Notes under the pieces: generated by a model | The model's input: only the letters and a program-made list of their open reading frames with translations | What the model was told of the DNA's origin: nothing | Databases searched by the model: none | Program-made: the position numbers and the translations under genes | From: Cryobacterium psychrophilum | GTDB taxonomy: Bacteria > Actinomycetota > Actinomycetes > Actinomycetales > Microbacteriaceae | Length of the DNA stretch: 64,000 nt | Assembly: GCF_004365915.1 (NCBI RefSeq) | Contig: NZ_SODI01000001.1 | Span: forward strand, 1,612,001 to 1,676,000 | Direction: 5' to 3' | In this document: positions 49,339 to 58,118 of the stretch, one piece after another | Layout: each line of letters begins with the position of its first letter | How positions within the stretch are numbered: the first letter of the stretch is position 1

Positions 49339-50703
49339 ATGGCCAAACTCGTCTCCAGCTTTCGTTGCACGGAGTGTGGCTGGACCACACCCAAATGGGC
49401 CGGCCGCTGCGGCGAGTGCCAGCAGTGGGGCACGGTGCAAGACGCCGGCCAGTCGGCGGGCATCATCCGCACGCTCAAGGCAACACCGGTCGTCGGCGAC
49501 GGCATCGCCCGCCCCATCACGCATGCCCAAACGGATGCTGCCGAGCACTGGCCCACCGGAATCAACGAGTTCGACCGCGTGCTCGGCGGTGGCATCGTTC
49601 CCGGTTCCGTCATTCTGCTCAGCGGCGAGCCCGGCGTCGGAAAGTCCACGCTGCTGCTCGAGGTGGCCTCCATGGCGGCGGCAGCCAAGTCCCGCGTGCT
49701 CTATGTGAGCGCCGAGGAATCCGTGAACCAGGTGCGCCTGCGCGCCGAACGCACCAACGCTCTCCAGGAGGAGCTGTACATCGCCGCCGAAACTGACCTC
49801 GGCACCATCCTCGGCCAGATTGACGCGATCAAGCCCGACCTGCTCATCGTGGACTCCGTGCAAACGGTGTCGAGCGCGCTCTCCGAGGGATCGGCGGGCA
49901 TGCCCAGCCAGGTGCGGGAGGTGGCATCCACTCTCATTCGCGTGGCCAAAGACCGTGACCTGCCCGTGCTGCTCGTCGGCCACGTCACCAAAGACGGCTC
50001 GATTGCCGGCCCGCGCGTGCTGGAGCACCTGGTCGACGTCGTGTGCCAGTTCGAGGGCGACCGGCAGACCTCGTTGCGCTTCGTGCGTGCGCTCAAGAAC
50101 CGATTCGGACCAACCGACGAGGTGGGCTGCTTCACAATGACCGGCGAGGGCATCGAAGAGGTGCCAGACCCCAGCGGCCTGTTTCTCAGCCGCGGCGCCG
50201 AGCCGGTTTATGGCACGTGTGTCACCATCACGATGGAGGGGCGGCGCGCGATGCCGGTCGAGGTGCAGGCACTCGTCACGAAAACCTCGGCGCCGAACCC
50301 TCGTCGCGTCACGAGCGGGATCGACGCATCGCGGGTGGCCATGCTGCTCGCCGTGCTGCAGGAGCGCGTCAACATGGACCTCTCCGGCATGGACGTCTAC
50401 GTGTCGACCGTGGGCGGCATCCGCCTCACCGAACCGGCAGCCGACCTCGCCATAGCCCTTGCCATCGCGTCGGCCATGACGTCGCTGCCCATCGGGCACG
50501 AGGTGGTGGCGTTTGGAGAGATCAGCCTGGCCGGCGAGATTCGGGGCACGTCGGCGGCCAAGCAGCGCGCGAACGAAGCGAAACGGCTGGGTTTCAGCAC
50601 CCACGTGGATGCCGCGAGCGGCTCGATCCAAGCGGCCGTCGCTTATGCGCTCACCACCGGCCGCGACCCGCGCGACGCCGAGCTCGACGAGGCCTTTCGC
50701 TAG
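49339..50703 (+). CDS. radA: DNA repair protein RadA/Sms
   Basis: 454 aa from ATG 49339. N-terminal zinc finger CTECGWTTPKWAGRCGEC (about 10-27), RecA-like ATPase with Walker A GEPGVGKST and Walker B DLLIVDSV, RadA-specific KNRFG motif (LKNRFGPTDEVG, about 253) and a Lon-like C-terminal domain (GMDVYVSTVGGI, GEISLAGEIR). It drives branch migration during recombinational repair. Core chromosomal gene, so the island ends before it. Confidence 0.97.
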   Translation: MAKLVSSFRCTECGWTTPKWAGRCGECQQWGTVQDAGQSAGIIRTLKATPVVGDGIARPITHAQTDAAEHWPTGINEFDRVLGGGIVPGSVILLSGEPGVGKSTLLLEVASMAAAAKSRVLYVSAEESVNQVRLRAERTNALQEELYIAAETDLGTILGQIDAIKPDLLIVDSVQTVSSALSEGSAGMPSQVREVASTLIRVAKDRDLPVLLVGHVTKDGSIAGPRVLEHLVDVVCQFEGDRQTSLRFVRALKNRFGPTDEVGCFTMTGEGIEEVPDPSGLFLSRGAEPVYGTCVTITMEGRRAMPVEVQALVTKTSAPNPRRVTSGIDASRVAMLLAVLQERVNMDLSGMDVYVSTVGGIRLTEPAADLAIALAIASAMTSLPIGHEVVAFGEISLAGEIRGTSAAKQRANEAKRLGFSTHVDAASGSIQAAVAYALTTGRDPRDAELDEAFR

Positions 50704-50705
50704 GT

Positions 50706-51146
50706 CTAGTCGAGGCTGCTGATGTCGGGCGCGGCGCCCTCGTCTGGCTGCTCACCGAGCGCACGCATGAGGTCGGCCGGGGCGGCCTGCATGACGTGAG
50801 GTCCGGCGATGTCGAAGAACACCATCTCGAGGGTGCTCTCGTGCACGGTGAGAAACTCGCGCAGCCATTGGCCGTCACCGACCATCACCTGCGGGTTCAC
50901 ATCGTCGGGCACCATTCGGGTGTAGTTCTCCGCGGAGGAGAAAAGCAGGAGCATGCGCTTGTCGGTCCCCTCGCGACCGAAGACGCGCACCTGCTCGGCC
51001 TGTCCGTTGACCACGAGTTGCGGGATGATCATCACGTCATTACGGAGAGCATAGGCGACCGCCACCACGTCCTGGGCGGCGAGGGCTGCGGCGAGAGCCT
51101 CTGACTGGGTGGGAGTGGCAGGGTCTGGGGAGAGAGAATCGGTCAC
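50706..51146 (-). CDS. SseB-like domain protein
   Basis: 146 aa from GTG 51146 (TTG 51158 is an alternative). Motifs VVAVAYALRNDVMIIPQLVVNG, RMLLLFSSAENYTRM and TLEMVFFDIAGPHVM resemble SseB/type III secretion-like N domains of actinobacterial cytoplasmic proteins. Function unknown. Converges with radA, stops 2 bp apart. Confidence 0.75.
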   Translation of the reverse strand: MTDSLSPDPATPTQSEALAAALAAQDVVAVAYALRNDVMIIPQLVVNGQAEQVRVFGREGTDKRMLLLFSSAENYTRMVPDDVNPQVMVGDGQWLREFLTVHESTLEMVFFDIAGPHVMQAAPADLMRALGEQPDEGAAPDISSLD

Positions 51147-51215
51147 CCCTTCATTCAATCAGGCCGCGCGCTGCGCGCGCAGTCCTCGAGGCACGCCGCG
51201 AGCGAACGCGGAAGT

Positions 51216-51323
51216 GTTATCGAGAAAGAGGTCACGGGGTCTCGACAGGCTCGACCAACGAGACGGGGCGTTATCGAGAAAGAGGTCACGGGGTCTCGAC
51301 AGGCTCGACCAACGAGACGGGGC
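51216..51323. repeat. Two tandem 54-bp copies of a Microbacteriaceae-type intergenic repeat
   Basis: Each unit begins GTTATCGAGAAAGAGG and contains GGTCTCGACAGGCTCGACCA followed by ACGAGACGGGG; GTCTCG and CGAGAC can pair as a hairpin. The two copies are identical. Similar GGTTTCGACAGGCTCGACCA elements are scattered in Microbacteriaceae genomes (recollection, not searched). Confidence 0.9.
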
Positions 51324-51327
51324 GGAG

Positions 51328-51966
51328 TTAGTAGAGGAGGATCTGTTTGGGGCTCGTGGAGGCTATTCCGTCGACCGTGACGTTCAGAAAGTAGGAGGCA
51401 CCGCCCCCGGGAGCGGCCTCACGCGTCGGGTCCTCACACGTGCCCGCGGCGGAACGGGTGCGGTCCCACGCGATGGGCGTCGACGAACTCACGGTCACAC
51501 CGGGCTTGAGCGTGACCTCGGAGTCCGCGGCATCGGTCTGGCAGTCCGTCGACGTCCAGTACGTGTCGTTGCCGCTCGTCACCGTGAACACCTGCTGAGC
51601 CGTGCCGGCGTTGATCGCGCAAGCGTTTGAGCCATTGTTCGTGAGGCTCAGGGACAACTGCGGCAGCTCCCCCGATTCGTAGGTGCTCTTGTCGGTGAGC
51701 GCCTCGATCGCCACATTGCCGGCGTCGCACGGAGCACCATCGACCGTGGCTGCCGCTGACGGGGCCGGACTCGCCGAAGCATCCGTCGCGGTGCTCGCCG
51801 GCGATGCCCCCGAACCCGCGCCGGGTTCTCCGCTGCTCGCGCCAGGTTTCACGATCACCAGGGTAATGACGACCGCCACCAGGAGCAGTCCGAGTAGCGC
51901 TACGAGACGACGGCGCCGGTATACCTTGCTGGACTGGCGGCCGAGAGGCTGCTTGATCGTCGACAT
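51328..51966 (-). CDS. Membrane-anchored secreted protein, DUF4232-like
   Basis: 212 aa. Basic N terminus (SSKVYRRRR), one TM helix (about 23-40), an Ala/Ser/Pro-rich linker, then a beta-sandwich-like domain with LTDKSTYESGELPQLSLSLTNNGSNACAINAGT and Cys residues (about 80, 119, 145, 180) that may form two disulfides. The pattern resembles DUF4232 and related extracellular domains. Orientation places the domain outside. Confidence 0.8.
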   Translation of the reverse strand: MSTIKQPLGRQSSKVYRRRRLVALLGLLLVAVVITLVIVKPGASSGEPGAGSGASPASTATDASASPAPSAAATVDGAPCDAGNVAIEALTDKSTYESGELPQLSLSLTNNGSNACAINAGTAQQVFTVTSGNDTYWTSTDCQTDAADSEVTLKPGVTVSSSTPIAWDRTRSAAGTCEDPTREAAPGGGASYFLNVTVDGIASTSPKQILLY

Positions 51967-52042
51967 GCCCCAAGGTTAATGACGTTCGGAGCTCGCACCC
52001 GGTAATGGTGAGCGTGTCGGAGGCATTTGTTGCAGGAATGCA

Positions 52043-52089
52043 CACTGCCCGCCTGCAACCGGAGAGGTTCCGGTTGCAGGCGGGCAGTG
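52043..52089. terminator. Strong bidirectional hairpin terminator
   Basis: A perfect 21-bp stem with a 5-nt loop (GAGGT), between the nuclease/nucleotidase gene and the upstream region of the DUF4232-like gene. It ends transcription of the large minus-strand gene. Confidence 0.85.
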
Positions 52090-52103
52090 TCAAAGCCGAC
52101 GGG

Positions 52104-55100
52104 TTAGCGCTGCACGCCCTTCGGCGGCTTCGGTGCCTTCTTGGCCTTATCGACCTTGACGTCGGTCCAGCCGATCACGTCACCGTCCGCGTTCTGCGCG
52201 GAGATGGTGTGCTTGCTCTGCTTGAGACCCTCGTCGAGCGTGACGCTCACGGTGCCCTCAGCGCTCACCAGTAGCCATCCGCCCAGATTGTGGGCCTCCT
52301 TCTTGGCGTAGGCCCACACCGACACGTACTCTCCGGCGTGTTCCACCCCGACGTCGACAACCATCGTGGCACCGGCCACATAGGAGTCCTTGTCGGTGTC
52401 GATCGCGTTCTTGAGCACCTTGGTCAACGACTTCTCGGGGACTGCGGTGGGCGCATCCCCCGGTGCGGCGCTGACGGCCACCGCGATCGCAAGGCGCACG
52501 ATGGTGCCTGACGGGGCGGCGGTCATCTCCAGCACGCTGTTCTCGACGGCGTCGGCCGGCACTGTGACGGTGACGGTAGCCGTACCGGTGGCGTCAACGG
52601 ATGCCGTACCCACGTCGGTGCCCGACCAGCGCAGCGCGAGCTGCGTGTTCTTCGGGGCACCGAGCGAGGTGAGGTTGAGGTCGCCCACCGTGAAGGTGAT
52701 CGTGTCACCCGGGTTGACCGCGGTGGTCGGAGCGCCGGTGATCGAGGCCTGGTTGGCCTTGAACGACGGGGACAGCGGGCTGCTGGTCTGGATGTAAGAG
52801 ATCCAGGCTTCCCGGTCGACGAGACCAGAGTCACGGGTGGCTGTTCCATTGAGGAACTCACGGAAGTTGTCGCCTCCGGTGAGCAGGAAGTTGAACGAAC
52901 CGATGCGGTAGCTCTGCGCCGCATCGATGGCCACGCCGTCGATCCAGATGCCCGTCACGCGGTCGCCCGCAGCACGGCTGGCATCGAATGTGTAGTTCAC
53001 GTTGTCGCTCAGGCCCAGCTGCAGGAATGGACGGCTCGGGATCGTGCCATCCGCGTTGGTCTGCCACTGCTGCTCAAGAATCACCTTGAACTGCGCGCCG
53101 GTGAGGCTCGTGGTCCAGAGGTTGTTCAGGAACGGCAGCACGGCGTTCGCCTCGGCGTAGGTGATGACACCGTCGGGAGCGTACAAGAGGTCGGACCGCA
53201 TTCCACCCGGGTTGACGACGCCAATTTCGGCGCCGCCGATCGTGGGGTCGGAAAGCGAGGCGCGCAGCGAGTTCGCCACGAGGGTGCCCAGGGTCGACGG
53301 CGCCATGCGGTTCTCGGAGCACGGCGCAACGCCGTCAACGCAGGCCCGGGTGATGTCGGCGGTCAGCGTACCCACCGGCACGTTACCGAGAACGGCGGCC
53401 TCGGCCAGCGCCGCGTTCGTGATTGCCTGCACCGTTGCAACACGCGGGTACATGGTCACGAGCTCGGCATCCGGGGTGGCAACACGAGCTACGTTTCGGT
53501 TCTTGACCGTGGTCGTGTCACCGGAGGTGCGATCGTAGCTGAGCACGACCTGGCCGATGTTGGAGCCGTAGCTTCCCGTCTGCAGCACCGGGCGCGTTAC
53601 GCCGTCCGCGGCACCGGGAACCTGTGCGTCCCACGCGTACTGCTTGTGCGTGTGACCGGTGAAGATGGCGTCGACCTCGGGTGAGGTTCCGTTGACGATG
53701 TTCTCGAAGGCGCTGCCGGTGAGGGCGAGTTCCTGCTCAAGCGTCGCTTGGTCGGGGGTGCCCCCGCTGGCGCCCTCGTGGAATTCGGCGATCAAAACAT
53801 CCGCTTCGCCGTTTGCCGGGTCACCGTCGGTGAGTTCCGCTGCGACACGGTTGACCGCCTCGACCGGGTCGCCGAAGCTGAGCGCCGCGATTCCGGTGGG
53901 CGTCACGAGCGACGGGGTCTCCTTGGTGACAGCGCCGATCACGCCGACCTGCACACCATCGATCGTGAAGACCTCGAACTCCTGCATGGCCGGCGTTGTG
54001 GTTCCCGCGTTGTACACGTTGGCGCCGAGGTAGCTGAAGTCCGCTGCATCGTTGACTCGACCCTGCAGGTCGGCGAAGCCCTTATCGAACTCGTGGTTTC
54101 CCACGGCGGAGGCGTTGAGACCCAGCGCGTTGAGCACGTCGATCGTGGGCTTGTCGAGCTGTGAGGAAGAGGCGAACAACGAGGCCCCGATGTTGTCTCC
54201 ACTGGAGAGGAACAGGGTGTTGGCGTCACCGTACTCGGCCCGCAGCTGCTCCACCGTTCCGGCGAACTTGACGGTCTTGGCGTCAATGCGCCCGTGGAAG
54301 TCGTTGATGTTGAGCAGGTTGAGCTCGACAGCAGACGAGGTGGCGATGTTGAGCCCGACAATGACCGGGTCGTGATCGGACGAGCGGTACGCGTCTGCCG
54401 AGTAGAAGTTGGTGACGTTGCTGTTGTAGCGGCTGTATTCCAGGGCGACCGATTCAACCGAGTTGATGTTCCACACGTCAACGTCGTTCACCGTGGCATC
54501 CGCTTCGGGGGAAGCAAACACGTGGTCGAGCGAACCAACCGTGCCGCCGTAGGCGTACGTGTACTCGCCGCTCTTGGCCTCCTGGGTGATATAGCCGGCG
54601 TCGGTGATGACCTTGATCGGGTCTTCCTGGTCGTAGGCGTTGAAGTCCCCGGTGAGGAACACCCGGTCAATGCCCGTGCTGCCCTTCAATCCATCGGCGA
54701 AGGCGACGAGTGCGGTGGCCTGGTTGACGCGTGAGGCGTTGGATGCACCCTGACCGTCTCCCATGTCGGCATCGACGCCCGTGCCTGAACCCTTGGACTT
54801 GAAGTGGTTGACGATGGCGAGGAAACGACTGCCCTCGTCACCGGTCAGCTGGAAAGCCTGCGCGAGCGGCTGGCGTGCGTTGCTGAAGGCGGCCGAGCCG
54901 GTGAGGATCGTGGATGCTCCCACGGTTTCGACGGTGCCGACCTTGTAGATGAACGCGGTGCGGATGACGTCCTCGTTGACGGGAAGCAAGGCGGGCGAGG
55001 CCACGAAGGCCCAGACCGTGCTGCCGGCGGCGGCGTTGAGCGCGTTCACCAGGTTGGAGAGGGCATCGTCGCGAACCTTGCCGAACACGGCGGAGTTTTC

Positions 55101-56858
55101 GATCTCTTCGAGCGACACCACGTCGGCGTCGAGCGCGTTGATCGCCGCGACGATCTTGGCCTGCTGACGCAGGAAGTTCACCTCGTTCGCCGCGCCGCGT
55201 GCGTCGCATCCGCTGCGCACGGTGATCGGGTTTCCGGCCCGGTCGTTGTAGTACGTGCAGCCGGTAAGGGAGTCACCGGTTGTGGAGAAATAGTTCAAAA
55301 CGTTGAAACTTGCGAGGCGGATGTCGCCTCCCACGTTCTCGGGAACGTCCGTGCGGGTGTTGGCGAAGGTTGCGGGCTGTACCGATGCGGCGTTTGCCGC
55401 CGTCAGCACCTCGGTCGGCTGGAATTTCCAGGCGCTGAAGCGATAGTCGAGGATCACCGGCTTCGTGAACGTGACGGCCGCACCGATGCGCAGCGGGTCA
55501 CTCACCGTGAGGTACGGAACCGGGGTGCCCTGGTTGGAGGATGAGAGGTAGTTGGTGCTCGCGCCATCATCAAGCGTCACAGCGCGGGCCGCGTTGTCTG
55601 CGATGGCCGCCGTGTACTCCGCCGAACCGGGACGTGCCGTCACCGTGGGGTTGACCAGCGGCGTCGTTCCGGCCGCAAGGCCGATCTCGGCGTACTGGTT
55701 GGTCGCGTAGTTGTTGGTGACGGTGAAGTCGCCGACCGGGGCGATGAGCATGCCTTCGAGCGACTCGCGCCCGGCATCCGTGCCGGGCAGGCCAACGGTC
55801 GCGGGCAGCGGGTCGACAATGTCCGTCCCGTTGAGCGAGGTGATGTCGCTTAGTGATGCGACGTTGAGTTCGGTGAGGCCGTAGTACTCGGTGATATTGC
55901 CGACCACGGAAACGTAGTCGCCGATGGCAACGTCGGCCGTGAGCCCGGTTCCCGTGTAGACGAACAGGCCGTCGGATGCGGCGTGTGTGCCGAGGTCAAT
56001 GGCGCCGCCGGTGCCGGGGGTCTGCAGGTAGAAGCCCGCGAAGCCGCCGGTCGGATACGCTGCCGTGACGATTCCCGTGGTCTTCACCGTGGCGCCCACG
56101 AGGGGGCTGTCGGCTGTTGTGCCCTGAATCGCGCTGATGGCGGTCACCTCGCTGGGCGGGTCCGTGGGAACAGGTGGATCGGTGGGCGGGGGCGTCTGGG
56201 ACGTCGAGTTTGTGGGGGTAATTTGCGCAGAGAGGCTGAAGTCGGCCCGGTTGTTGTCCGTGTCGGCGAATCCCGTGCGGTTCAGGGACTTGACGTCAGT
56301 GTTGCTGTTCGGGGCGACGGATGCCGCACCTTCGAAGGTCAGCGACGTGCCGTAACCGATCGCGTCGACGACGCTGGCGTTACCGGCGATGTTTCCCGAC
56401 GGGAGAGTGAGGGTCGACTGGGTGTTGGCGAGTACGAGGGTTCCACCCGACCCACTGGGGTTGAGCTTGCCGACGAGGTCGGGTGTCGGAAGGGCCTCAC
56501 CGGGTGTCGTCGAACCATTGGAGCCGCCGGAGATGAGGAAGTATCCGCCGGCCGCGATCGTGCCCGACAGCGTGTCGTTGCCGCTGAAGGCGTCAACCGA
56601 CGAACCGGTGGCTTTGCGGTACTGCAGCGACCACGTGCTGAGGTCGATGGCGGCATCCGTGGGATTGTAAAGTTCCACAAATTTGTTCGTGAAGGCAGCG
56701 CCGGCGCTACCGCCGCTCAAATATGCCTCGTTGATGACCACGCCGGTGCCACCGGTATTGGCCATCGCGGGTAGGGCAACCAATGGGGCAGCCACGAGGC
56801 TCACTCCCAGAACTGCCGCGGATATAAGCGTAGAAACGCTCCTGAACGAATTTTTCAT
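52104..56858 (-). CDS. Secreted bifunctional extracellular nuclease/5'-nucleotidase with lamin-tail domain
   Basis: 1584 aa. Signal peptide (1 to about 33, cleaved at AMANT). Lamin-tail domain (about 38-160, VVINEAYLSGG, NKFVELYNP). Nuclease domain of the ExeM/NucH type (about 512-840): LASFNVLNYF, SLEEIEN, LTGDFNAYDQ, SSDHDPVIVG. 5'-nucleotidase (about 846-1400): LNINDFHGR, SSGDNIG, AVGNHEFDKG, then the C-terminal substrate domain (NPGGMRSDL, LPFLNNL). It would cut extracellular DNA and then dephosphorylate nucleotides to supply phosphate and nucleosides. Two short repeat-like domains end the protein; no LPxTG or TM anchor seen, so it is probably released. Confidence 0.96.
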   Translation of the reverse strand: MKNSFRSVSTLISAAVLGVSLVAAPLVALPAMANTGGTGVVINEAYLSGGSAGAAFTNKFVELYNPTDAAIDLSTWSLQYRKATGSSVDAFSGNDTLSGTIAAGGYFLISGGSNGSTTPGEALPTPDLVGKLNPSGSGGTLVLANTQSTLTLPSGNIAGNASVVDAIGYGTSLTFEGAASVAPNSNTDVKSLNRTGFADTDNNRADFSLSAQITPTNSTSQTPPPTDPPVPTDPPSEVTAISAIQGTTADSPLVGATVKTTGIVTAAYPTGGFAGFYLQTPGTGGAIDLGTHAASDGLFVYTGTGLTADVAIGDYVSVVGNITEYYGLTELNVASLSDITSLNGTDIVDPLPATVGLPGTDAGRESLEGMLIAPVGDFTVTNNYATNQYAEIGLAAGTTPLVNPTVTARPGSAEYTAAIADNAARAVTLDDGASTNYLSSSNQGTPVPYLTVSDPLRIGAAVTFTKPVILDYRFSAWKFQPTEVLTAANAASVQPATFANTRTDVPENVGGDIRLASFNVLNYFSTTGDSLTGCTYYNDRAGNPITVRSGCDARGAANEVNFLRQQAKIVAAINALDADVVSLEEIENSAVFGKVRDDALSNLVNALNAAAGSTVWAFVASPALLPVNEDVIRTAFIYKVGTVETVGASTILTGSAAFSNARQPLAQAFQLTGDEGSRFLAIVNHFKSKGSGTGVDADMGDGQGASNASRVNQATALVAFADGLKGSTGIDRVFLTGDFNAYDQEDPIKVITDAGYITQEAKSGEYTYAYGGTVGSLDHVFASPEADATVNDVDVWNINSVESVALEYSRYNSNVTNFYSADAYRSSDHDPVIVGLNIATSSAVELNLLNINDFHGRIDAKTVKFAGTVEQLRAEYGDANTLFLSSGDNIGASLFASSSQLDKPTIDVLNALGLNASAVGNHEFDKGFADLQGRVNDAADFSYLGANVYNAGTTTPAMQEFEVFTIDGVQVGVIGAVTKETPSLVTPTGIAALSFGDPVEAVNRVAAELTDGDPANGEADVLIAEFHEGASGGTPDQATLEQELALTGSAFENIVNGTSPEVDAIFTGHTHKQYAWDAQVPGAADGVTRPVLQTGSYGSNIGQVVLSYDRTSGDTTTVKNRNVARVATPDAELVTMYPRVATVQAITNAALAEAAVLGNVPVGTLTADITRACVDGVAPCSENRMAPSTLGTLVANSLRASLSDPTIGGAEIGVVNPGGMRSDLLYAPDGVITYAEANAVLPFLNNLWTTSLTGAQFKVILEQQWQTNADGTIPSRPFLQLGLSDNVNYTFDASRAAGDRVTGIWIDGVAIDAAQSYRIGSFNFLLTGGDNFREFLNGTATRDSGLVDREAWISYIQTSSPLSPSFKANQASITGAPTTAVNPGDTITFTVGDLNLTSLGAPKNTQLALRWSGTDVGTASVDATGTATVTVTVPADAVENSVLEMTAAPSGTIVRLAIAVAVSAAPGDAPTAVPEKSLTKVLKNAIDTDKDSYVAGATMVVDVGVEHAGEYVSVWAYAKKEAHNLGGWLLVSAEGTVSVTLDEGLKQSKHTISAQNADGDVIGWTDVKVDKAKKAPKPPKGVQR

Positions 56859-57027
56859 TGGTTCCCCTGCGAATATTCATTGTCCCGAGTGGTGCTCGCA
56901 GACTATCCAGCGCGCGTGCCCAGTTGGTTAACAAAGCGAAGTTTGCTCACATGAGCGCCCGAGCGGAAGGCGCCTCATGCTCGCCGTCAAGCGGATGCCG
57001 GCGCTCGCGCGGCCTCGGCCCGTGGCG

Positions 57028-57546
57028 CTAAGCCGCCGAAACGGCCTTCACCATGCGGGTATTGCCCAGGGTGTTTGGCTTGACTCGGGCGAGGTCGAGG
57101 AACTCCGCCACGCCCTCGTCATGGGAGCGCACGAGTTCGGCATAAATGGCCGGATCGACCGTCTCGGAGCCCATGTCGACAAATCCGTTGCGGCTGAAGA
57201 ACGGCACCTCAAACGTGAGGCAGAACAGGCGGGTCAGGCCGAGCTCGTGGGCATCCACTTCGAGGCGCCCGAGCAGGGCGCGGCCCACCCCGTAGCCAAG
57301 CCACGCGGCATCCACGGCCAGGGTGCGAACCTCGCCGAGGTCTTCCCAGATGACGTGGACGGCGCCGCAGCCGATCAGGCGGCCGGTGGAGTCTTCGGCG
57401 ACACGAAATTCCTGCACGGCTTCGTAGAACACGACGAGATCTTTGCCGAGGAGGATGCGCTGCTGCACGAGCGGCTCGACGAGCGCCTGGATTCCGGGCA
57501 CGTCACTCGTACGAGCGCGGCGCACCGTGAAGTCGTTCTGCGTCAT
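57028..57546 (-). CDS. ArgA-like N-acetyltransferase (GNAT)
   Basis: 172 aa from ATG 57546; a longer frame upstream has no coding support. Motif A VRTLAVDAAWLGYGVGRALLGRL and the C-terminal NGFVDMGSETV fit the short amino-acid N-acetyltransferase (N-acetylglutamate synthase) type that in actinobacteria starts arginine synthesis. The segment VEPLVQQRILLGKDL is diagnostic for this group. Not in an arg operon. Confidence 0.9.
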   Translation of the reverse strand: MTQNDFTVRRARTSDVPGIQALVEPLVQQRILLGKDLVVFYEAVQEFRVAEDSTGRLIGCGAVHVIWEDLGEVRTLAVDAAWLGYGVGRALLGRLEVDAHELGLTRLFCLTFEVPFFSRNGFVDMGSETVDPAIYAELVRSHDEGVAEFLDLARVKPNTLGNTRMVKAVSAA

Positions 57547-58118
57547 CGGATGGCCCTTTCGTCGTGGAACCTCAAGTTTAGGGAGTGCCCCCGGACGCGT
57601 CCGACCAGCGTGGCGGACCCCGCGAGGCGCCGCGGCACTCATTAGGCACCCTCGCACTCGTTGGAACAAGTGCCACGCGTCCTGACGAGTGCCGCGCACG
57701 GGGCCCCAAACGCCCCGGTCGCCCACGCGCGCGCTCGCTCGCTCGCTCGCTGGGTGATGTTGCTACTTCAGGAGATCCGGCCGGGAACATCCACTCGCCC
57801 GCGAGACTACGCGGCGGTCGGGTACTGTCGACCGCGGATCTCCTGAAGTAGCAACCGGAGGGGGCGGATGCCGAGGGCGCGTTCGGAGTGCGGCGCAGGG
57901 TGCGCTGGGTGCGCTGGGTGCGCTGGGTGCCCATCTCCGGGCCGAGGAATGGCCGGTAGGCGGGCTGCGTTGGCGCCCGGAACCGGCGCCAACCGCGCCC
58001 GTGAGGGCGCTGGCGGGTTCGTTTACGGGCTTCGGTCGGCAGAATTACTTACTAAGATCTATAAAGAAACAGGTGAGCAACTCTCGCGTTTACGTTCGAT
58101 TCGCGCTAAAATGGGGGT
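57547..58118. other. Intergenic region with repeats and a leaderless promoter
   Basis: Holds a run of GCTC tetramers (57731-57752), a MITE-like inverted repeat (57759-57855), three tandem TGCGCTGGG units (57901-57927) and, at 58107-58112, TAAAAT 6 nt before the ATG of the HNH gene. No gene is supportable here. Confidence 0.6.
57759..57855. repeat. MITE-like 21-bp inverted repeat
   Basis: GTTGCTACTTCAGGAGATCC at 57759-57778 and its complement ending GAAGTAGCAAC at 57855 form perfect 21-bp arms separated by 55 bp. The whole 97-bp unit could fold as a hairpin or be a miniature transposable element. Confidence 0.7.

Noticed and set aside
49255..50631. Minus-strand open frame opposite radA
   Set aside because: Shadow of radA third-codon GC bias.
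51216..51323. Possible CRISPR-like repeat
   Set aside because: Only two units, directly tandem with no spacer, and no cas genes.
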